64,000 nt of DNA, from positions 186,001 through 250,000 of the forward strand of contig BPQB01000005.1 of assembly GCA_019973155.2 (NCBI GenBank), read 5' to 3'. Of the stretch, positions 10,945 through 22,956 are shown one piece after another. The stretch's first letter is position 1, and every line of letters begins with the position of its first letter. The stretch comes from Phanerochaete sordida. Taxonomy: Eukaryota > Basidiomycota > Agaricomycetes > Polyporales > Phanerochaetaceae. Below the pieces are notes generated by a model. The model made no database searches. It had not been told where the DNA came from and was given only the letters and a program-made list of their open reading frames with translations. Position numbers and translations under genes: made by a program.

Positions 10945-13293
10945 TCAGTTTGCTTCCGCAAAGTCGCGCAGGTGCTTGAGCTGCTTCGAGATTTCCTCCT
11001 TGAACATCACGATCTCGCTGCTGTTCTTGATGATCTCGCGCACGGTGTCGTCGCGGAGACGGTTCACCTTCGCGACCTGCTCCTTGTACCTATTCATCTC
11101 ACAGTCAGGAAGCAGCGCCAGGACGAAGGCATGGCCGGACGTACGCGATCTGCAGTGCCTGCAGGCGTGCTTTGACACCGACGCCGTGCGCCTTCGCGGC
11201 TGCACGGGCTTGCGCGAGGGCCTCCTCAAGCCGCTCTGCCTCCGCATTGCTCGCGAGAGCCTCCCGTTGGACCATCTGCGCAGGATTCATGAGCTGTCGG
11301 TAGCTTGCACTCGAGCGCCGAAGAAACGCACCTCTCGCAGCTCATCGGCCTGGTCGTTCAGCGTCGTCGCCTTCTTGAGCACGTCGAGCACCTCCTCCTC
11401 CATGTTCTCGCACGCCGTCACCAGCTGGTCGAGGTCGTTGTCTACCGCGATGCGGTCGTTCTCGACCTCAGCGCGCTGCTGCCGCTTCTGGTCGGCGATG
11501 AGCGCCAGGCTCGGCTTGACGACCTCCGCGATGTCAGGCCCTACGAGGAGCTGGCGCAGGTCAGACGCTGCGGAGTTCATGCGCAGGGCAAGGTTGACGT
11601 CTTCGAGCGGAGGCGGCAGCGGCGGGAAGAGCTCAAGTGTTGTGAGCAGGCCATTGTACGTGTCGATAGCCTCCTCCGCGTCTGCAGTCTTCTTCCCGAG
11701 AGACACTTCGAGTTTGTTAATCGTTTTGGAAGACTCCAGAACCTTGGTCTTCAATATCCTCAGATCGTTGGACAATGTTTCGTGCTCTGTATTCATGCGC
11801 AAGACCTCTTCCGGGGAAAGGTTTTGTACCTTCACAATAGAAGCCAAACGGCTCTGCTCAGCATTGAGGTCGTCAGTGGTCTTCGCTAGATGATTTAGAT
11901 ATCGTCAGCAAGCTGCTCGGGGATAGTGAGCAGGGCACCCACCCATGTGCTCAATTTCATCGTTGGTAATGGCTATCGCATTCTCTAGTCTCTGCTTTCT
12001 ATCTTCGTAGACGTGTATGCACTCTTCAAACTTGATCTTGTCTCTTGTCAGGTATCCATTATTCTCCTCGAGTTGCTTGACGGGTGGCTACGAAGATCAA
12101 GAAGATGAGGCAGTGTCAGCACACAACAAGTTCTGGACGTACCGGTGCTTTCTTCAGAGTTTCCAATTCAGCTTCGACCTTCGTCAACTTCTCCTTCAAT
12201 GACTGAAGGTCTGATATGGCCTGTTCATCCTTCTTGGCTGCACCTCATAGTTCAACGCAGTCCGCAGCAGTAAATGGATGCTGACGAACCGTACCGCTCC
12301 TCAATGATCCGCTCCTGCTCCGGATAGACATCTGCGCCCAGGAGAAAGGCTTCGTATGTTGAAACGTAGTGCTCAAAAGCGAGTGCGCCGTCGTCTTCGA
12401 AAGCGACAGGGACTTGTTCAGGATCTTGCAGTGTGGGATCACCGCTGTCCAGGTATTCTCGCTTTGCCTAGATGCATTATGGTCAGATAAATGGATAGCC
12501 GTGTCGCAGAGAACATTATACCCTGCCGAGCTCCGCTAGCCAGTGCAGCATACCCAACAACGACGGCCATGAGTACGGTGCTCCTGGCGCGGAAAGCCAC
12601 TTGAGGTCGAGGGAACCGACATAAGGGTAATGTAGAGACCTCAGAGATTGCATGAGCTGGTCGCCGAGGTTCTTGTGTGGGTCAAACTGCCAGTCTGGGT
12701 CTAGACATTGCACGAGCTGCTCGAAGATGACTCTGAAGTCCTTGGCGGTGATGTTCTGCAGGATTTGTGGTGAGACGTCAAGCTCGTTGGCCCGACACCA
12801 GTCAACAATGTCTTGGCGCATCTTGACTTGGTATGACCTCTCCCGTAGAGGCCTGGTGTCCTTCGTACCCTGACCGGTCGAGGCAGCATTGCCCTGTGCC
12901 CCTCCCGCCCACATTGACCCACGGCGGGTGCTGCTGCATAACGTGAGGTCGTTAGGTTTGCAAGTTTACTCTTGATCATGCAGAATAGAATGTATGATCC
13001 GCATGACAAGCTCGTGAGGCGTACCTTTGGACTGGTGTCCGCCCAAAGTTCGGCTTGCTCGTGCTCATGAGCAGCGGATTCATATTCTGAGAGCGCATCA
13101 TGGCTCTCGGCGTTGGCCCAGGCCCATGGTTGGGTAAAGGATAGGGTGCTCGCAGTGCGGGTCCTGACATGGACATCCTGTGATTCGTCTTCTTCGCGGT
13201 AGACGGCATCGGTATTCCAGTGCCTGCTCCCCGTATGTTTCCATACGGATCCGAGGGAGGCTGCATTACCGAACGGCGTCGAAAGTCGCCCAT
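10945..13293 (-). CDS. NDC80: Kinetochore protein NDC80 (Hec1)
   Basis: Eight exons give 650 aa: 13293-13025, 12933-12522, 12467-12290, 12243-12143, 12087-11943, 11885-11332, 11293-11145 and 11089-10945. A basic, Ser/Pro-rich N-terminal tail (about residues 1-110) precedes the calponin-homology domain, which contains DIVDWCRAN, FRVIFEQLV, DPDWQF and LHYPYVGSLDLKWLSAPG. The rest is long heptad-like coiled coil ending in FKEEISKQLKHLRDF. This matches NDC80, the microtubule-binding subunit of the Ndc80 complex, and the length is normal. At intron 3 the donor that keeps frame lies a few bases after a more obvious one, and exon 8 begins at the second of two nearby AGs. Its partner SPC24 lies at 37.1-37.9 kb. 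Transcribed divergently from MOG1 across about 200 bp. Confidence 0.95.
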
Positions 13294-13403
13294 GATGGGC
13301 TATGAAAGCAGAGAATGAGTTTCAAAGTGCAAAGGGAAGGACAGCATGGAGCACTTGCCGGCGGGGGTGGGGGAAAGTGCAAGGTCGTCGCGGACCGCGC
13401 GAG

Positions 13404-13428
13404 ACGCGAAACCGCGTAAGGTCACGTG
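13404..13428. promoter_or_regulatory. SCB/MCB-like box and E-box between NDC80 and MOG1
   Basis: ACGCGAAA at 13404-13411 fits the CRCGAAA/ACGCG cell-cycle box of fungal Swi4/Mbp1-type factors, and CACGTG lies at 13423-13428. Both sit in the 201 bp between the two start codons. The factor assignment is by analogy only. Confidence 0.3.
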
Positions 13429-13494
13429 TTTGCTGGTAGTGCAGCGCGCCCGCGCTCGCAACTTCTATCCTCTAACCCTGCTCACACATCCAGG

Positions 13495-14142
13495 ATGTCC
13501 TCTACACGCGAGCTCTTCGGCGGTGCTATCACTGTTAACCTTCCCACGGCATTGCTTGACGCATCGTACGCTGCTGCATACCTCTGTCTACCGAACTCGC
13601 GATGACGACAGTCGGAGGATCATCCTGAAGGGAGTTGCGTCAAGTCCCTGACACCCAGGAGGTCTTCCTTTCTCCCGATTCCGGAGTCAGCATCATCTTT
13701 GAAGTGCTCGAGAGGGTCTCCGCTACTGACCCCGTAGAGGCTGCGAAGTACGTAGGTCATATCATCTTGACGCCACACGCATTCTCAGCGCACCCACAGG
13801 TTCCACTTCGACTCGCTCGCGCACGACAACTCTGCGACGAACAAGACGGTCCTGGACGTTAATCCAACTAGTCAACATCAAGGCGACACTCCCGCACCCA
13901 TAATCCTCCGTGGCACGCAATCTGTGCCGAAGTTCAACGCCGTTGAGCCAGATGAAGTACAGATTCTCCTCGCGCTGTACAGAATCGAGTCGAAGAACGT
14001 AGACTTTGTCATGACCATGAATGTGCCGACAAAGACTACGGACGGCGGTGCTGCTACACCCACGGAACTCGCTGCGGCGACACAAGTATTCAACGCAGCA
14101 GCGCCTTCGCTCAAGATAGTCGATTTTGGTCTCCTTGCATGA
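13495..14142 (+). CDS. MOG1: Ran-binding nuclear import factor MOG1
   Basis: Three exons (13495-13565, 13631-13747, 13800-14142) give 176 aa. The N-terminus STRELFGGAITVNLP followed by DASELRQVPDTQEVFL is the family hallmark: a short strand, then the acidic Ran-binding loop with the conserved RQVPDNQEVF-type motif. MOG1 binds Ran and stimulates nucleotide release, supporting nuclear protein import. The C-terminal half has the expected alternating strands ending in a hydrophobic segment. The length is slightly below yeast Mog1 (218 aa) and near the human protein (186 aa). Intron 1 ends at GAAG, the only acceptor that restores the conserved frame. It shares a compact promoter with NDC80. Confidence 0.9.
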
Positions 14143-14376
14143 CGCTTTTAGCGAAACGACCACAGTACGTCCTTAGATATCTTTTGTTCCTGTCATCAAC
14201 TGACGTCAGGATTTCAGAATCAGTGTATCAAACATCAAGCAGTAATATGATATTATTGTACGAGAAAACGTGCATGTGTATAAGAAATCCAGCTTGAAAT
14301 CCGAGAGAATACAGGTAGTGATACAACATAGCATCGCCATCGCGAAGGATGGCGGGAACGACTCGCAAGGCACTGC

Positions 14377-16109
14377 TCAGTCGACGTTGGAAAGTTGCTC
14401 CGCGTGTTTCTGAGGCCGAATGTCGTCCCGTTCAGCCTCTGCCTCAGCTTCGGGCTCCTCTTCGATGCGGTCATTGACAACATTCGTGGTATCTGCAGCT
14501 GCCTTCGCCTGCTTTTTCTTCCGAGCCGACTCCTTCAGCTTCTCCCAGCGCTCGCGATACTTCACAATCATCGCTTTCTATATCCGGATCCTTGCGTCAG
14601 ACCGCAGCTGGTTCACTACATCGGAAAACACTCACGTTCTTCTCGTTTTCTCCTCGCAAAAGTCGGACTTCCTCCTCCAGCTCTCGCGTGCGACGAAGCA
14701 TCTGTGCCTCTTGGTCTCTCCCGAGAGCCGCAGTGTTCCCTGTCGGGGAGACAGGAGGCACGGCTATCTTCAACCCCGCGATGTCTGGAACGGCCGCAAT
14801 AGGTGGCGTGGGCAACGCTGGGGCTACTGGAACTGGCGCAAGTCCCACAGCAGGTGGTGCTGTCGGTGGACGCAAAGCCATTGATGAGACCATAGCGCGT
14901 TGGGCCTGGCAGGTATTGACGGTCAGCAAGGTACAAGAGAAGACAGACGGGAACGGACTTCTTTTCGAGCAAGCATGATGCTTTCCCGCAGATGGTGGTC
15001 TTGTTCCTGACGCTGCTTCAACATGCGCTCAGCCATCTCTAATCGCTCCCTCTGCTTCTCGAGCTGGGCTTTGAGAGTGGCATTCTCTTTCTTCAAGAGC
15101 GTGACTGGCGGCTCGCTCTTGGAGGGTATCACGAAGAAAGAGTCTACCATGTCATTATCTGTAGGAGCATGTCAGCGTCTGCATTTCACATGTCAGTCCG
15201 TGCTCACCGCTTCCAATCTCATCGTCCCAGTCGTCTATAGGCTGTGGTTTGGGAGGGAAGGTGCTTATGCCAGCACGGCCACGATCCGAGTCTGAGGAGA
15301 CGTTCCCAGACGAGTCATTCCGAACGAGCATGCGCGACTTGGCTGCTTTCACGAAACCAAGGCCGCGCGAGAGCGTTTTGGATATGGGATCTTCTATGTC
15401 GGTGTCGCTGCCACCATTGCTTTCAGGAGGTGCAAGTGGTGCTGTCGCAAACGCTACGGGCTGCGACAAATTGTCAAGCATGCCTTCGGTTATCTTCCAG
15501 AAGTGGTTGAATGCATCACTTGGCTCGCTCTGCGAACGAACGGATGAGCGAGCGTGCCAGCCCAGACCAGATAAAACTTACGCGTTGCCCGAGTAGCATA
15601 AATGACTCGTCCACGGTCTGCTGAGAATCTGATAGGTTGCGCGGCAACTGTGCGGGTGGCGACTGCACATGTGTCGGTGCCGCTGAAGCCGCGTTCGTCG
15701 GTGTCGCGCTCCTCAGCGACTTCTGCGGGAGCGATGGATCTTTGTTCTCCTGCCTCAGTTTCTCGATTTTGCGCTGCAGCTCCTTGCCTGCCTTGCGGTG
15801 TTCATTGTAGAGCATGCGCAGCGTGCGCTTCGTCTGGGACGTGCCAATGAGTCCGGTGCGTCACGCGCACAAGCACACAGACAGCAGGGCTCAGCGCACA
15901 TTGTCTTCCGTGGAGGCCTGATACGCCGCCTCAAAAGCCTCCGCCGCCTTGTAGTGCTCCTCAGAGGCGGGGATCAGCAGGCCCTGCGCCATGAAGTCGT
16001 CCGCGTTGGCCGCATGCTGGTGCGCCTATTGTGCGTCGCTGAGCACCGGAACGCAGGTGTCACAGATGGGCACGCATACCGCATTCAGAGGCGAGTCTAC
16101 CGGTGGCAT
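14377..16109 (-). CDS. MIT-domain protein resembling Atg38/NRBF2 (autophagy PI3K regulator)
   Basis: Seven exons (16109-16080, 16025-15900, 15833-15582, 15529-15208, 15158-14959, 14905-14636, 14577-14377) give 466 aa. The start MPPVDSPLNAAHQ resembles the NRBF2 N-terminus, and residues about 8-75 form an MIT-like three-helix bundle (AHQHAANADDF, then HYKAAEAFEAAYQAS, then LYNEHRKAGKELQRKIEKL). The middle is disordered and Ser/Pro-rich. Two coiled coils follow, one at LLKKENATLKAQLEKQRERL and one at RRTRELEEEVRLLRGENEK. The C-terminus is Lys-rich, then acidic. NRBF2/Atg38 joins Atg14-Vps34 complexes through MIT and coiled-coil regions, and this architecture fits. Primary similarity is modest, so another MIT-coiled-coil protein is possible. 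Every junction keeps frame. Confidence 0.6.
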
Positions 16110-16535
16110 CGCGCGGTCGCTGTGTGGGGCAGAAGGATGGTGTGTATACCCGAGATGTGCGTGCAGCGCAAGGCTAGGAGGCGCTGCCCGCTGCCGCTGC
16201 GGTCGTGCGCGTCACTGACGCCGCGGAGTCCGAATTCGGTCTCGGTCCTTGCAAGTGACCACGACTCAAATTTACTCAAAGCCCGGAGGTGTGTCGCTCT
16301 GCTCGCAGTCTCCGCACCCCAATTGAGCTTTCCGACAGCGGCATACATTTATTTCTTCGATTTTTCTCTGGCGTTTTACGATGGACTGCCGAGCAACCCT
16401 GCGGAAAGACTGCAGACTGCAGCGCAGTGCGGATGCTTACGACTTCGTCGTTGCGATCGAGGCTGAAGTTTGCACTGTATAAAGTCGCTCGTGAGTCTGC
16501 CATGTCCGAATCATATTGCTTAACCTCTTACCATC
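16110..16535. other. Divergent intergenic region
   Basis: This 425 bp region lies between the starts of the MIT-domain gene (-) and the unrecognised 201-aa gene (+). I see no ORF with support and no strong TATA box on either strand. Confidence 0.4.
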
Positions 16536-17395
16536 ATGCTCTTCTCGAAGAAAGCCAAGCTTTGCGCTACTCAGATCTCCTCCGATGCTGGTCACTCGGA
16601 TGTACGTTGCGTATCGTGCTATGCATGCGTGCGGGTGCTAACCTCTATACCCTCCCAGAACGAAGGCGCGAACCTAAAGCGCCGTAATGGTGTCCGTGCT
16701 CGTAGTGTCCCCGTCCGCAAAGAGGTGAGACTACATGACAGCCCAAAATGCAGACATGCTGAATCTTCACGCTGTAGCAGCGTCCAGGCCCGCGCCCAAG
16801 CAGCAGCGACAATTCGGATGTAAGTCTTCTGTGTGGCATGAAACATCGCGCCAATCTGATCTTTCCCCCCAGAGCGAGTCTCGCCCTGTCGTTCGCGTGT
16901 CCCGCGCCCTGTCCAGAAACCGCAGTAACTCTTGCACTGCGCTAGACCAGTGGTTCGCGGGCGACATGGACTGGCGAGCAGTTGTGCACGGCGGTGCCGT
17001 GGAATGCACGGAGAGCAATCTCGGTGCAGTAGCCCCTATCCTCGACATACGCCACAGCTGCGTCAAGTCCGAGTCGCCGACGGTTGTCCACCAGGAGCGC
17101 CCGCACAGTCTTACTCCTCAATCGGCCGAGCTGGTGCTCCCGGACGACGTCGTTATCCCGTCCGAGGTGGCGTCGTATCATATGTCATCTGCGGATGTCG
17201 CGCCACTAGATAGGACCGCTGTTCCGCAGCTGCTGGTACGTCTGTGGCGCGAATGAGCAGGTCGCTGGGCTATCTTTCTGGTATGGATTGTCACAGTCAC
17301 ATCCACCTTCCGCGGACAATTTTCAGAATCGAGGCCCTATCTTGTCCGTCGACATCCCCAATGGGGACCTGTTTGCTTCCGCCAGCAAGTTCTAG
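16536..17395 (+). CDS. Unrecognised 201-aa protein, five exons
   Basis: Five exons (16536-16601, 16659-16724, 16778-16819, 16873-17235, 17327-17395) each have a length divisible by three and flank GT-AG introns of 48-91 nt. This is good evidence for a real gene although I do not recognise the family. The N-terminus MLFSKKAK is basic and followed by Ser/Arg-rich sequence (about residues 20-85). The middle has SCTALDQWFAGDMDW and a run of acidic/aliphatic segments. The end, NRGPILSVDIPNGDLFASASKF, is short and hydrophobic. There is no signal peptide or membrane segment. It may be a lineage-specific regulatory or disordered protein; I assign no function. Confidence 0.6.
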
Positions 17396-17658
17396 CGCAG
17401 CGCAGGACGCTGCTCTGCCATCATTCATAGACAGTTCGGATACCAACCTGTAGCAATATTTCGCCATTGTAACGATAGCACTGTTCGCACAAAACAATTC
17501 GCCTTGGAGTTGATCGCTGTAAAATATGGTGCAGACCCATGCCCTCCTGTGCCACGCTTCAGCAGAGTCGGCTGACGTAAGCTGCTTGCTCTAAGCGCCC
17601 GCCCACAGAACAGTCGCGACTCGCAAGCGCTAAGCACGCACGAAGCTCATCTACCACT

Positions 17659-19706
17659 ATGTCTATGTTCCAGCGCGATCCAAGGGCGGGAGCTTTCCTG
17701 GGAGGAGACAGAGTGTCTGGACAGGACATCAGGGACCAAAATGGTGCGTCTCGCTAGAATCTTATGAGGAACTTTGTGTGCTCAAAGTTGTGTATGCAGT
17801 CTTGGCTGCACAGTCCATCGCGAACATCGTGAAAAGTTCCCTTGGCCCTCTAGGCCTGGACAAGATGCTTGTGGACAACATTGGAGTACGTGGCTGTGCT
17901 ATGAGTGAACAAGAATATGTCTGAGCTTTGACACAGGAAGTTACAATCTCAAATGACGGCGCGACTATTCTCTCCCTGCTGGCGGTCGAGAATCCTGCTG
18001 GCAAGGTCTTTGTCGACCTGGCGCAGAAGCAGGACCGCGAAGTTGGTGATGGCACCACTTCAGTCGTTATCATTGCCGCAGAGCTCCTTCGCCGTGCGAA
18101 CGAGCTCGTGAAGCAGAAAATCCACCCTACCACAATCATTACCGGCTACAGGCTCGCGTGCAGGGAGGCGTGCAAGTTCATGCAGGACCAGCTGAGCGTC
18201 AAGGTCGATGCTCTTGGTCGTGACGCTCTCATCAACGCGGCGAAGACCAGCATGTCAAGCAAAATCATTGGAGGGTGAGTCGTCATCCTCGTGCCGCGCG
18301 TTGTAATAATCCTGAAGCGCGCAAATAGCGACGACGATCTCTTTGCGCCTATGGCGGTCGATGCCATGCTTGCCGTAAAGACCATCAACAGTCGGGGAGA
18401 TATCAAGTACCCTGTGAAGGCGGTGAACGTGCTGAAGGCGCATGGCCGAAGTGCTCGGGAATCCATGTTCGTCAAGGGCTACGCGCTGAACTGCACAGTT
18501 GCCAGCCAAGGTGCGCTCCGTTCATGTTATCGTCTGTATTCCCGATATTCACCGGATCGCAGCGATGAAAACGCGTATTACGAACGCGAAGATTGCGTGC
18601 CTTGATATCAACTTGCAAAAGGCGCGGATGCAGCTCGGTGTCCAAATTCTCGTGGATGATCCGTCGCAGCTGGAAGATATTCGTCGGAGGTACGTCTCTG
18701 AGTTGCCGCTAGAATACATTCCCCGGTACTCACGCTCTGCAGGGAGTCCGAGATCACGCTCGAGCGGATTCGCAAGATTCTCGCTGCGGGGGCGAACGTC
18801 GTGCTCACAACGAAGGGCATTGACGATCTGTGCCTGAAGGAGTTTGTCGAGGCCGGTGCTATGGCTGTTCGTCGCTGCCGCAAGGAAGATCTTCGTCGCA
18901 TCGCGAAGGCGACCGGTGGCACTCTCGTGTCCAGTCTTGCTAACCTCGAAGGGGAGGAGTCATTCGAAGCAAGCTACCTGGGCCATGCCGAAGAAGTCGT
19001 TCAGGAACGTATCTCCGACGATGAGTTGATCCTCGTTAAGGGCACCAAGGTCGTCAGCTCGGCGTCGATAGTGCTCCGCGGCGCCAATGACTACATGCTG
19101 GACGAGATGGAACGTGCCCTGCACGACACGCTGTCCGTTATCAAGCGCACGCTCGAGAGCGGCTCTGTGGTTCCCGGCGGCGGTGCTGTGGAAACCGCTC
19201 TGAGCATCTACCTTGAGAACTTTGCGACAACATTGGTATGTCGCAGGCTTTACCACACTCATGGACTCATTCTGATGTGCATTGAATAGGGTTCGAGGGA
19301 GCAGCTGGCGATTGCCGAATTCGCGAACGCACTGCTCGTCATCCCTAAGCAGCTCGCCGTGAACGCGGCGAAGGACTCGACTGAGCTCGTCGCGAAGCTG
19401 CGTGCGTACCACAATGCTGCGTTGAACGCACCTGCCGGCGACCCGAAGAAGGCCCTCCTCCGCTACGGTCTCGACCTTCTGAACGGCGAAGTGCGCGACA
19501 ACGTGACGGCCGGCATTCTCGAGCCGACTATCAGCAAGGTGCGCAGCCTCAAGTCGGCGTTTGAAGCTGCCGTGTCTCTGCTCCGTATCGACGACGCCAT
19601 TCAGTGCGTGCCAGGTGAGTAAATCCTGTACGCCAGTGGCGATGAGGCGGGAATTGACGACGTCATTCTAGAATCCAAGGGTGAGCCTGACCCGCACGGC
19701 CATTAG
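17659..19706 (+). CDS. CCT1: T-complex protein 1 subunit alpha (CCT1/TCP1)
   Basis: Eight exons (17659-17743, 17800-17885, 17937-18274, 18329-18510, 18563-18689, 18743-19235, 19290-19614, 19672-19706) give 556 aa, the normal family length. CCT1 is one of eight subunits of the cytosolic chaperonin TRiC, which folds actin and tubulin using ATP. Visible signatures are SSLGPLGLDKMLVD, the ATP-site ISNDGATIL (Asp64), GDGTTSVV (94-101, with Asp95) and VVPGGGAVE near residue 400. Subunit identity rests on alpha-type segments such as ANIVKSSLGP, ACLDINLQKARMQLGVQI and IYLENFATTLGSREQLAIAEF. The C-terminus ESKGEPDPHGH is short. Neighbouring CDC27 is transcribed in the same direction 355 bp downstream, but nothing indicates co-regulation. 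Confidence 0.97.
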
Positions 19707-20061
19707 TAGATTTTGTGATCCGTTCTGTGACGAATACAATGCAACTGTACATGAACCAATATAATCTGCTTCTCCGATGTACTCTTGCCACCGGTGGCCA
19801 TAAAGGATCCGTTCGCTTGAAAAGGCAGCCCCGACGTATGTGATGCGCCCATATATATCACGTGACGCAGACGCGGTTCGTTTACGTGACTTGGCGGGCT
19901 TTCTCTCTAACCTGTCGCCTGCATCCCGACTCACATACAGAACATCTCAGATACTCGCCACACACCTCTGGGACTTGGGCTGCTTCTAACTCCTACCCTG
20001 ACTTGCGTCGCGTCACACATTCTTATGCATCTAACCCCGTCTCGAGGGCAAACGGGAACTC
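19707..20061. other. Intergenic region between CCT1 and CDC27
   Basis: This stretch holds the CCT1 3' UTR and the CDC27 promoter. A CATATATATCACGTGACG segment at about 19849-19866 combines a TATA-like run with a CACGTG E-box. No gene is seen. Confidence 0.45.
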
Positions 20062-22956
20062 ATGCAAGCAGAAGCCAGCTCGTCCGCGTCGGACGACAAA
20101 TGCCTGCCAGCACGATTTGCGCAACTCATCTGGTCATGTCTTGACGCCAACCTGCACCGCTCAGCCGTGTTCTACGCGGAACGGTACTACGCGATGTCGC
20201 CAACCCATGACGCCCGACACCTGTATGCCACCGCGCTCCTCCAATCTGGCCAACCACACATGGCACACTACTTTGTGAACCGCCCAGCGACAGACAAATG
20301 TTCGGGGTGTGCCGAGGTTAGGGCGAAGTGCTGCACGGCGTTGGGGAGGCACAGACAGGCACAAGACGCGTTGGATGAGTGCCTACAGGATCCATTATAC
20401 ACGCCGACGCGTATGTGTGGAACTTCTCGAAATTGCGACCGTGCCCGTTGACCGCCCATGTATCAACAGAATCTATGGAGGCACGGTCTGCCTCTGCGTT
20501 CCCAGAACCCGCAGTACTTCACTGTCGCGCTGGCGCAATGGCGTTGAAAGGGAACCTCCCCGACAGAGCCCGCCACAGTTTTCTGCAAGCCCTCGCGTTG
20601 AACCCTATGCTCTGGGAAGCCTTCGAGGGCCTTTGTGCACTAGGCACGTTGCTCGAAATCGTGACGCGTCGAGCGCTTTCTGATCTCTCCCCAGGACACG
20701 TCCCAGAAGTAGACCTCATTTTCCCCCCACGGCCACCACCACGAAGACCTGCCCCAGGAGAAGAGACATTGTTCAGACCTACGGTCACGGGCGCAGGGTT
20801 CTTCACGCCCGCTGCGGGGAGCAATGGAAACCTGTTCCGCTTCTGGCAGCCCGACACGACGCACGCCAGACCGTCGGGACCGCGCGACTCATTGTATGCA
20901 TCTGTCTTTGAGAGCACACTATGTTTGCTCACCAATCACTGCAGATCCACGGTGGATTCGTCATTCTTTGCGGAGGACTCGTTCCAATTTAAGGCGCCTG
21001 GACTCCCCGCAAGCAGATCGCAACCTGGGCTGTCAGACGCGGTCCTACCACCTGCTGTGCGTCCCCTTTCCTCAGCGGATGAGATGGGCCCAGCGGCCAA
21101 GAAGCTTCGCTCTACTGTTCGCCAGCGCGTCCTGCCCTCTAGCGCCGCAGACTCGAACCACATTAAACCGTCCAAGTCCGCTGGCGCAGCTCTGGAGGGG
21201 GCGGACGATCGCTCGAAAAGCTCAAAGGCACGCGCACGCCCGGCCCTGAGCATTGCTAATATCTTCTCATCTCCCGGTCGTCGTGTCCAGGATCCGGCGA
21301 CGTCCTCCAAGTTCAACGCGGCCACGACGTCGAGGAGCACTGCGGAGCAGCGAGTCCCCCCAAGCACGTTGGGCCCCGCGCGGAGAAGCTCAAGACTGCA
21401 ACTTGGGACCAATAGCAAGCCGACAAAGCCTCCGGCCAAAGTACGTGCTACCGGAGATAGCTCGACGTTAATGAACCGTGGTCTGACAACATATGCTACA
21501 GAATGCCAAGGAGCGGCGGCGTGTTTCTACACGGACGCGCTCAAATTCTGAATCTGAGATGGACGAGGAGCCTGTAGCTCTCCCGCGAGCATCTTCTCCG
21601 GGATCCGAAGGCCAGGGTAGCTCTGGGGTAGCGGCACAGCAGCCTCAAGCAGCGCAGGAAGCTTACGAGATGGAGCTGGCAGATTATGCCATCTACAATT
21701 TGATGCGGATATGCGCGCTCGCTACGCGGGCACTCGCAATGTACGACTGCCGTGCGAGCCTGGAGTTCCTGGATCTGCTCTCTGTGGAACACCAGCGATC
21801 TGCATGGGTTATGGCGATGGTGGGCAAGGCACATTACGAGATGAGCGAATACTCTGCTGTGAGTCCGGCCGCGCGGTGTTTTACCTCCTTCCGTATTAAC
21901 TCAGCTGCGCCCCTAGGCTGAACGTGCGTTTGAGGCGGTCAGATCGCTGGAGCCCTACCGCCTTTGGGACATGGAGGTTTACTCGACCCTTCTCTGGCAC
22001 CTCCAGCGCCACGTCAAGCTCTCCTACTTGGCGCACGAGCTCCTCGCGATCAACCCTCGGTCACCTGAGGCGTGGATTGCGGTGGGCAACTGCTTCTCCC
22101 TGCAGAAGGAGCGGTCTCAAGCCTTGACATGCTTCCACCGTGCGGCGCAACTCGACACAACGTGTGCCTATGCTTACACGCTGAGCGGGCACGAGTCCAT
22201 TGACGACGACCTGGATAAGGCGATCACGTTCTTCGAGTTTGCCTTGCGCGCCGATGCACGGCACTACAATGCCTGGTAAGCTGCAGTTCGGTCTATGATT
22301 GGCGAGGGGCCGCTTATCAAAGGATTGCCTGAATGTTTTATGCAGGTACGGGCTGGGGACATGTTACATGAGGATGAGTCGACTGCGACAAGCCGAGTAT
22401 CATTACGGTAAAGCGGCCGAAATACACCCTCATAACGCCGTCCTCCTCGGCTGCGTGGGTATGGTGAGTCCGGACATGTGGCCGTGGCAGTATGGCAAAT
22501 TCTGATCGGGGTTGTGCTCGTCTGACCTAGGTGAAGGAGAGGCAGGGCAAACTCGACGCCGCCTTGGACCTGTTCGACGAGGCTGTGCGCCTGTCGCCGG
22601 ACAATGCACTGGTGCGTTATCACAGAGCGAAGGTGCTTATCGCCATGAAGAAATACAAGGTTTGTGATAAACTCGTTTACCTCGCAGAGTGGAACGCCGG
22701 CTGATGAAATTGACTTTTGCGTGGCGTCTTGCAGCGCGCTGCAGAGGACCTCGAGGCGCTCAGGGACACGTCGCCAGACGAATCGAATGTCGTCTTCCAA
22801 CTTGCGAAGGTTTATCGCCTCATGGGGGACAAGGTGAAGTCTGCGCAGACCCTGGCGATAGCGAGGGACGTGTCTCCGAAGAGCATCAACAAGATTCGGA
22901 AGCTGCTGGAGACGGTCAAGGACGAAAGCGCGGAGGACGTGATGGACGAGGGCTGA
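20062..22956 (+). CDS. CDC27: Anaphase-promoting complex subunit CDC27/APC3
   Basis: Eight exons (20062-20410, 20470-20893, 20945-21440, 21502-21858, 21917-22275, 22346-22463, 22531-22659, 22735-22956) give 817 aa. The N-terminal TPR-like block (to about residue 115) carries FYAERYYAMSP and HLYATALLQSGQPHMA. A long disordered Ser/Pro/Lys linker follows (about 215-530), then a C-terminal array of TPRs. These include HELLAINPRSPEAWIAVGN, CFHRAAQLDTTCAYAYTLSG and FALRADARHYNAWYGLG, typical of Cdc27. APC3 forms the TPR arm of the APC/C and binds the C-terminal IR tails of Cdc20, Cdh1 and Apc10. The length is typical. The start was chosen at the first ATG that gives the conserved TPR helix. Confidence 0.95.
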
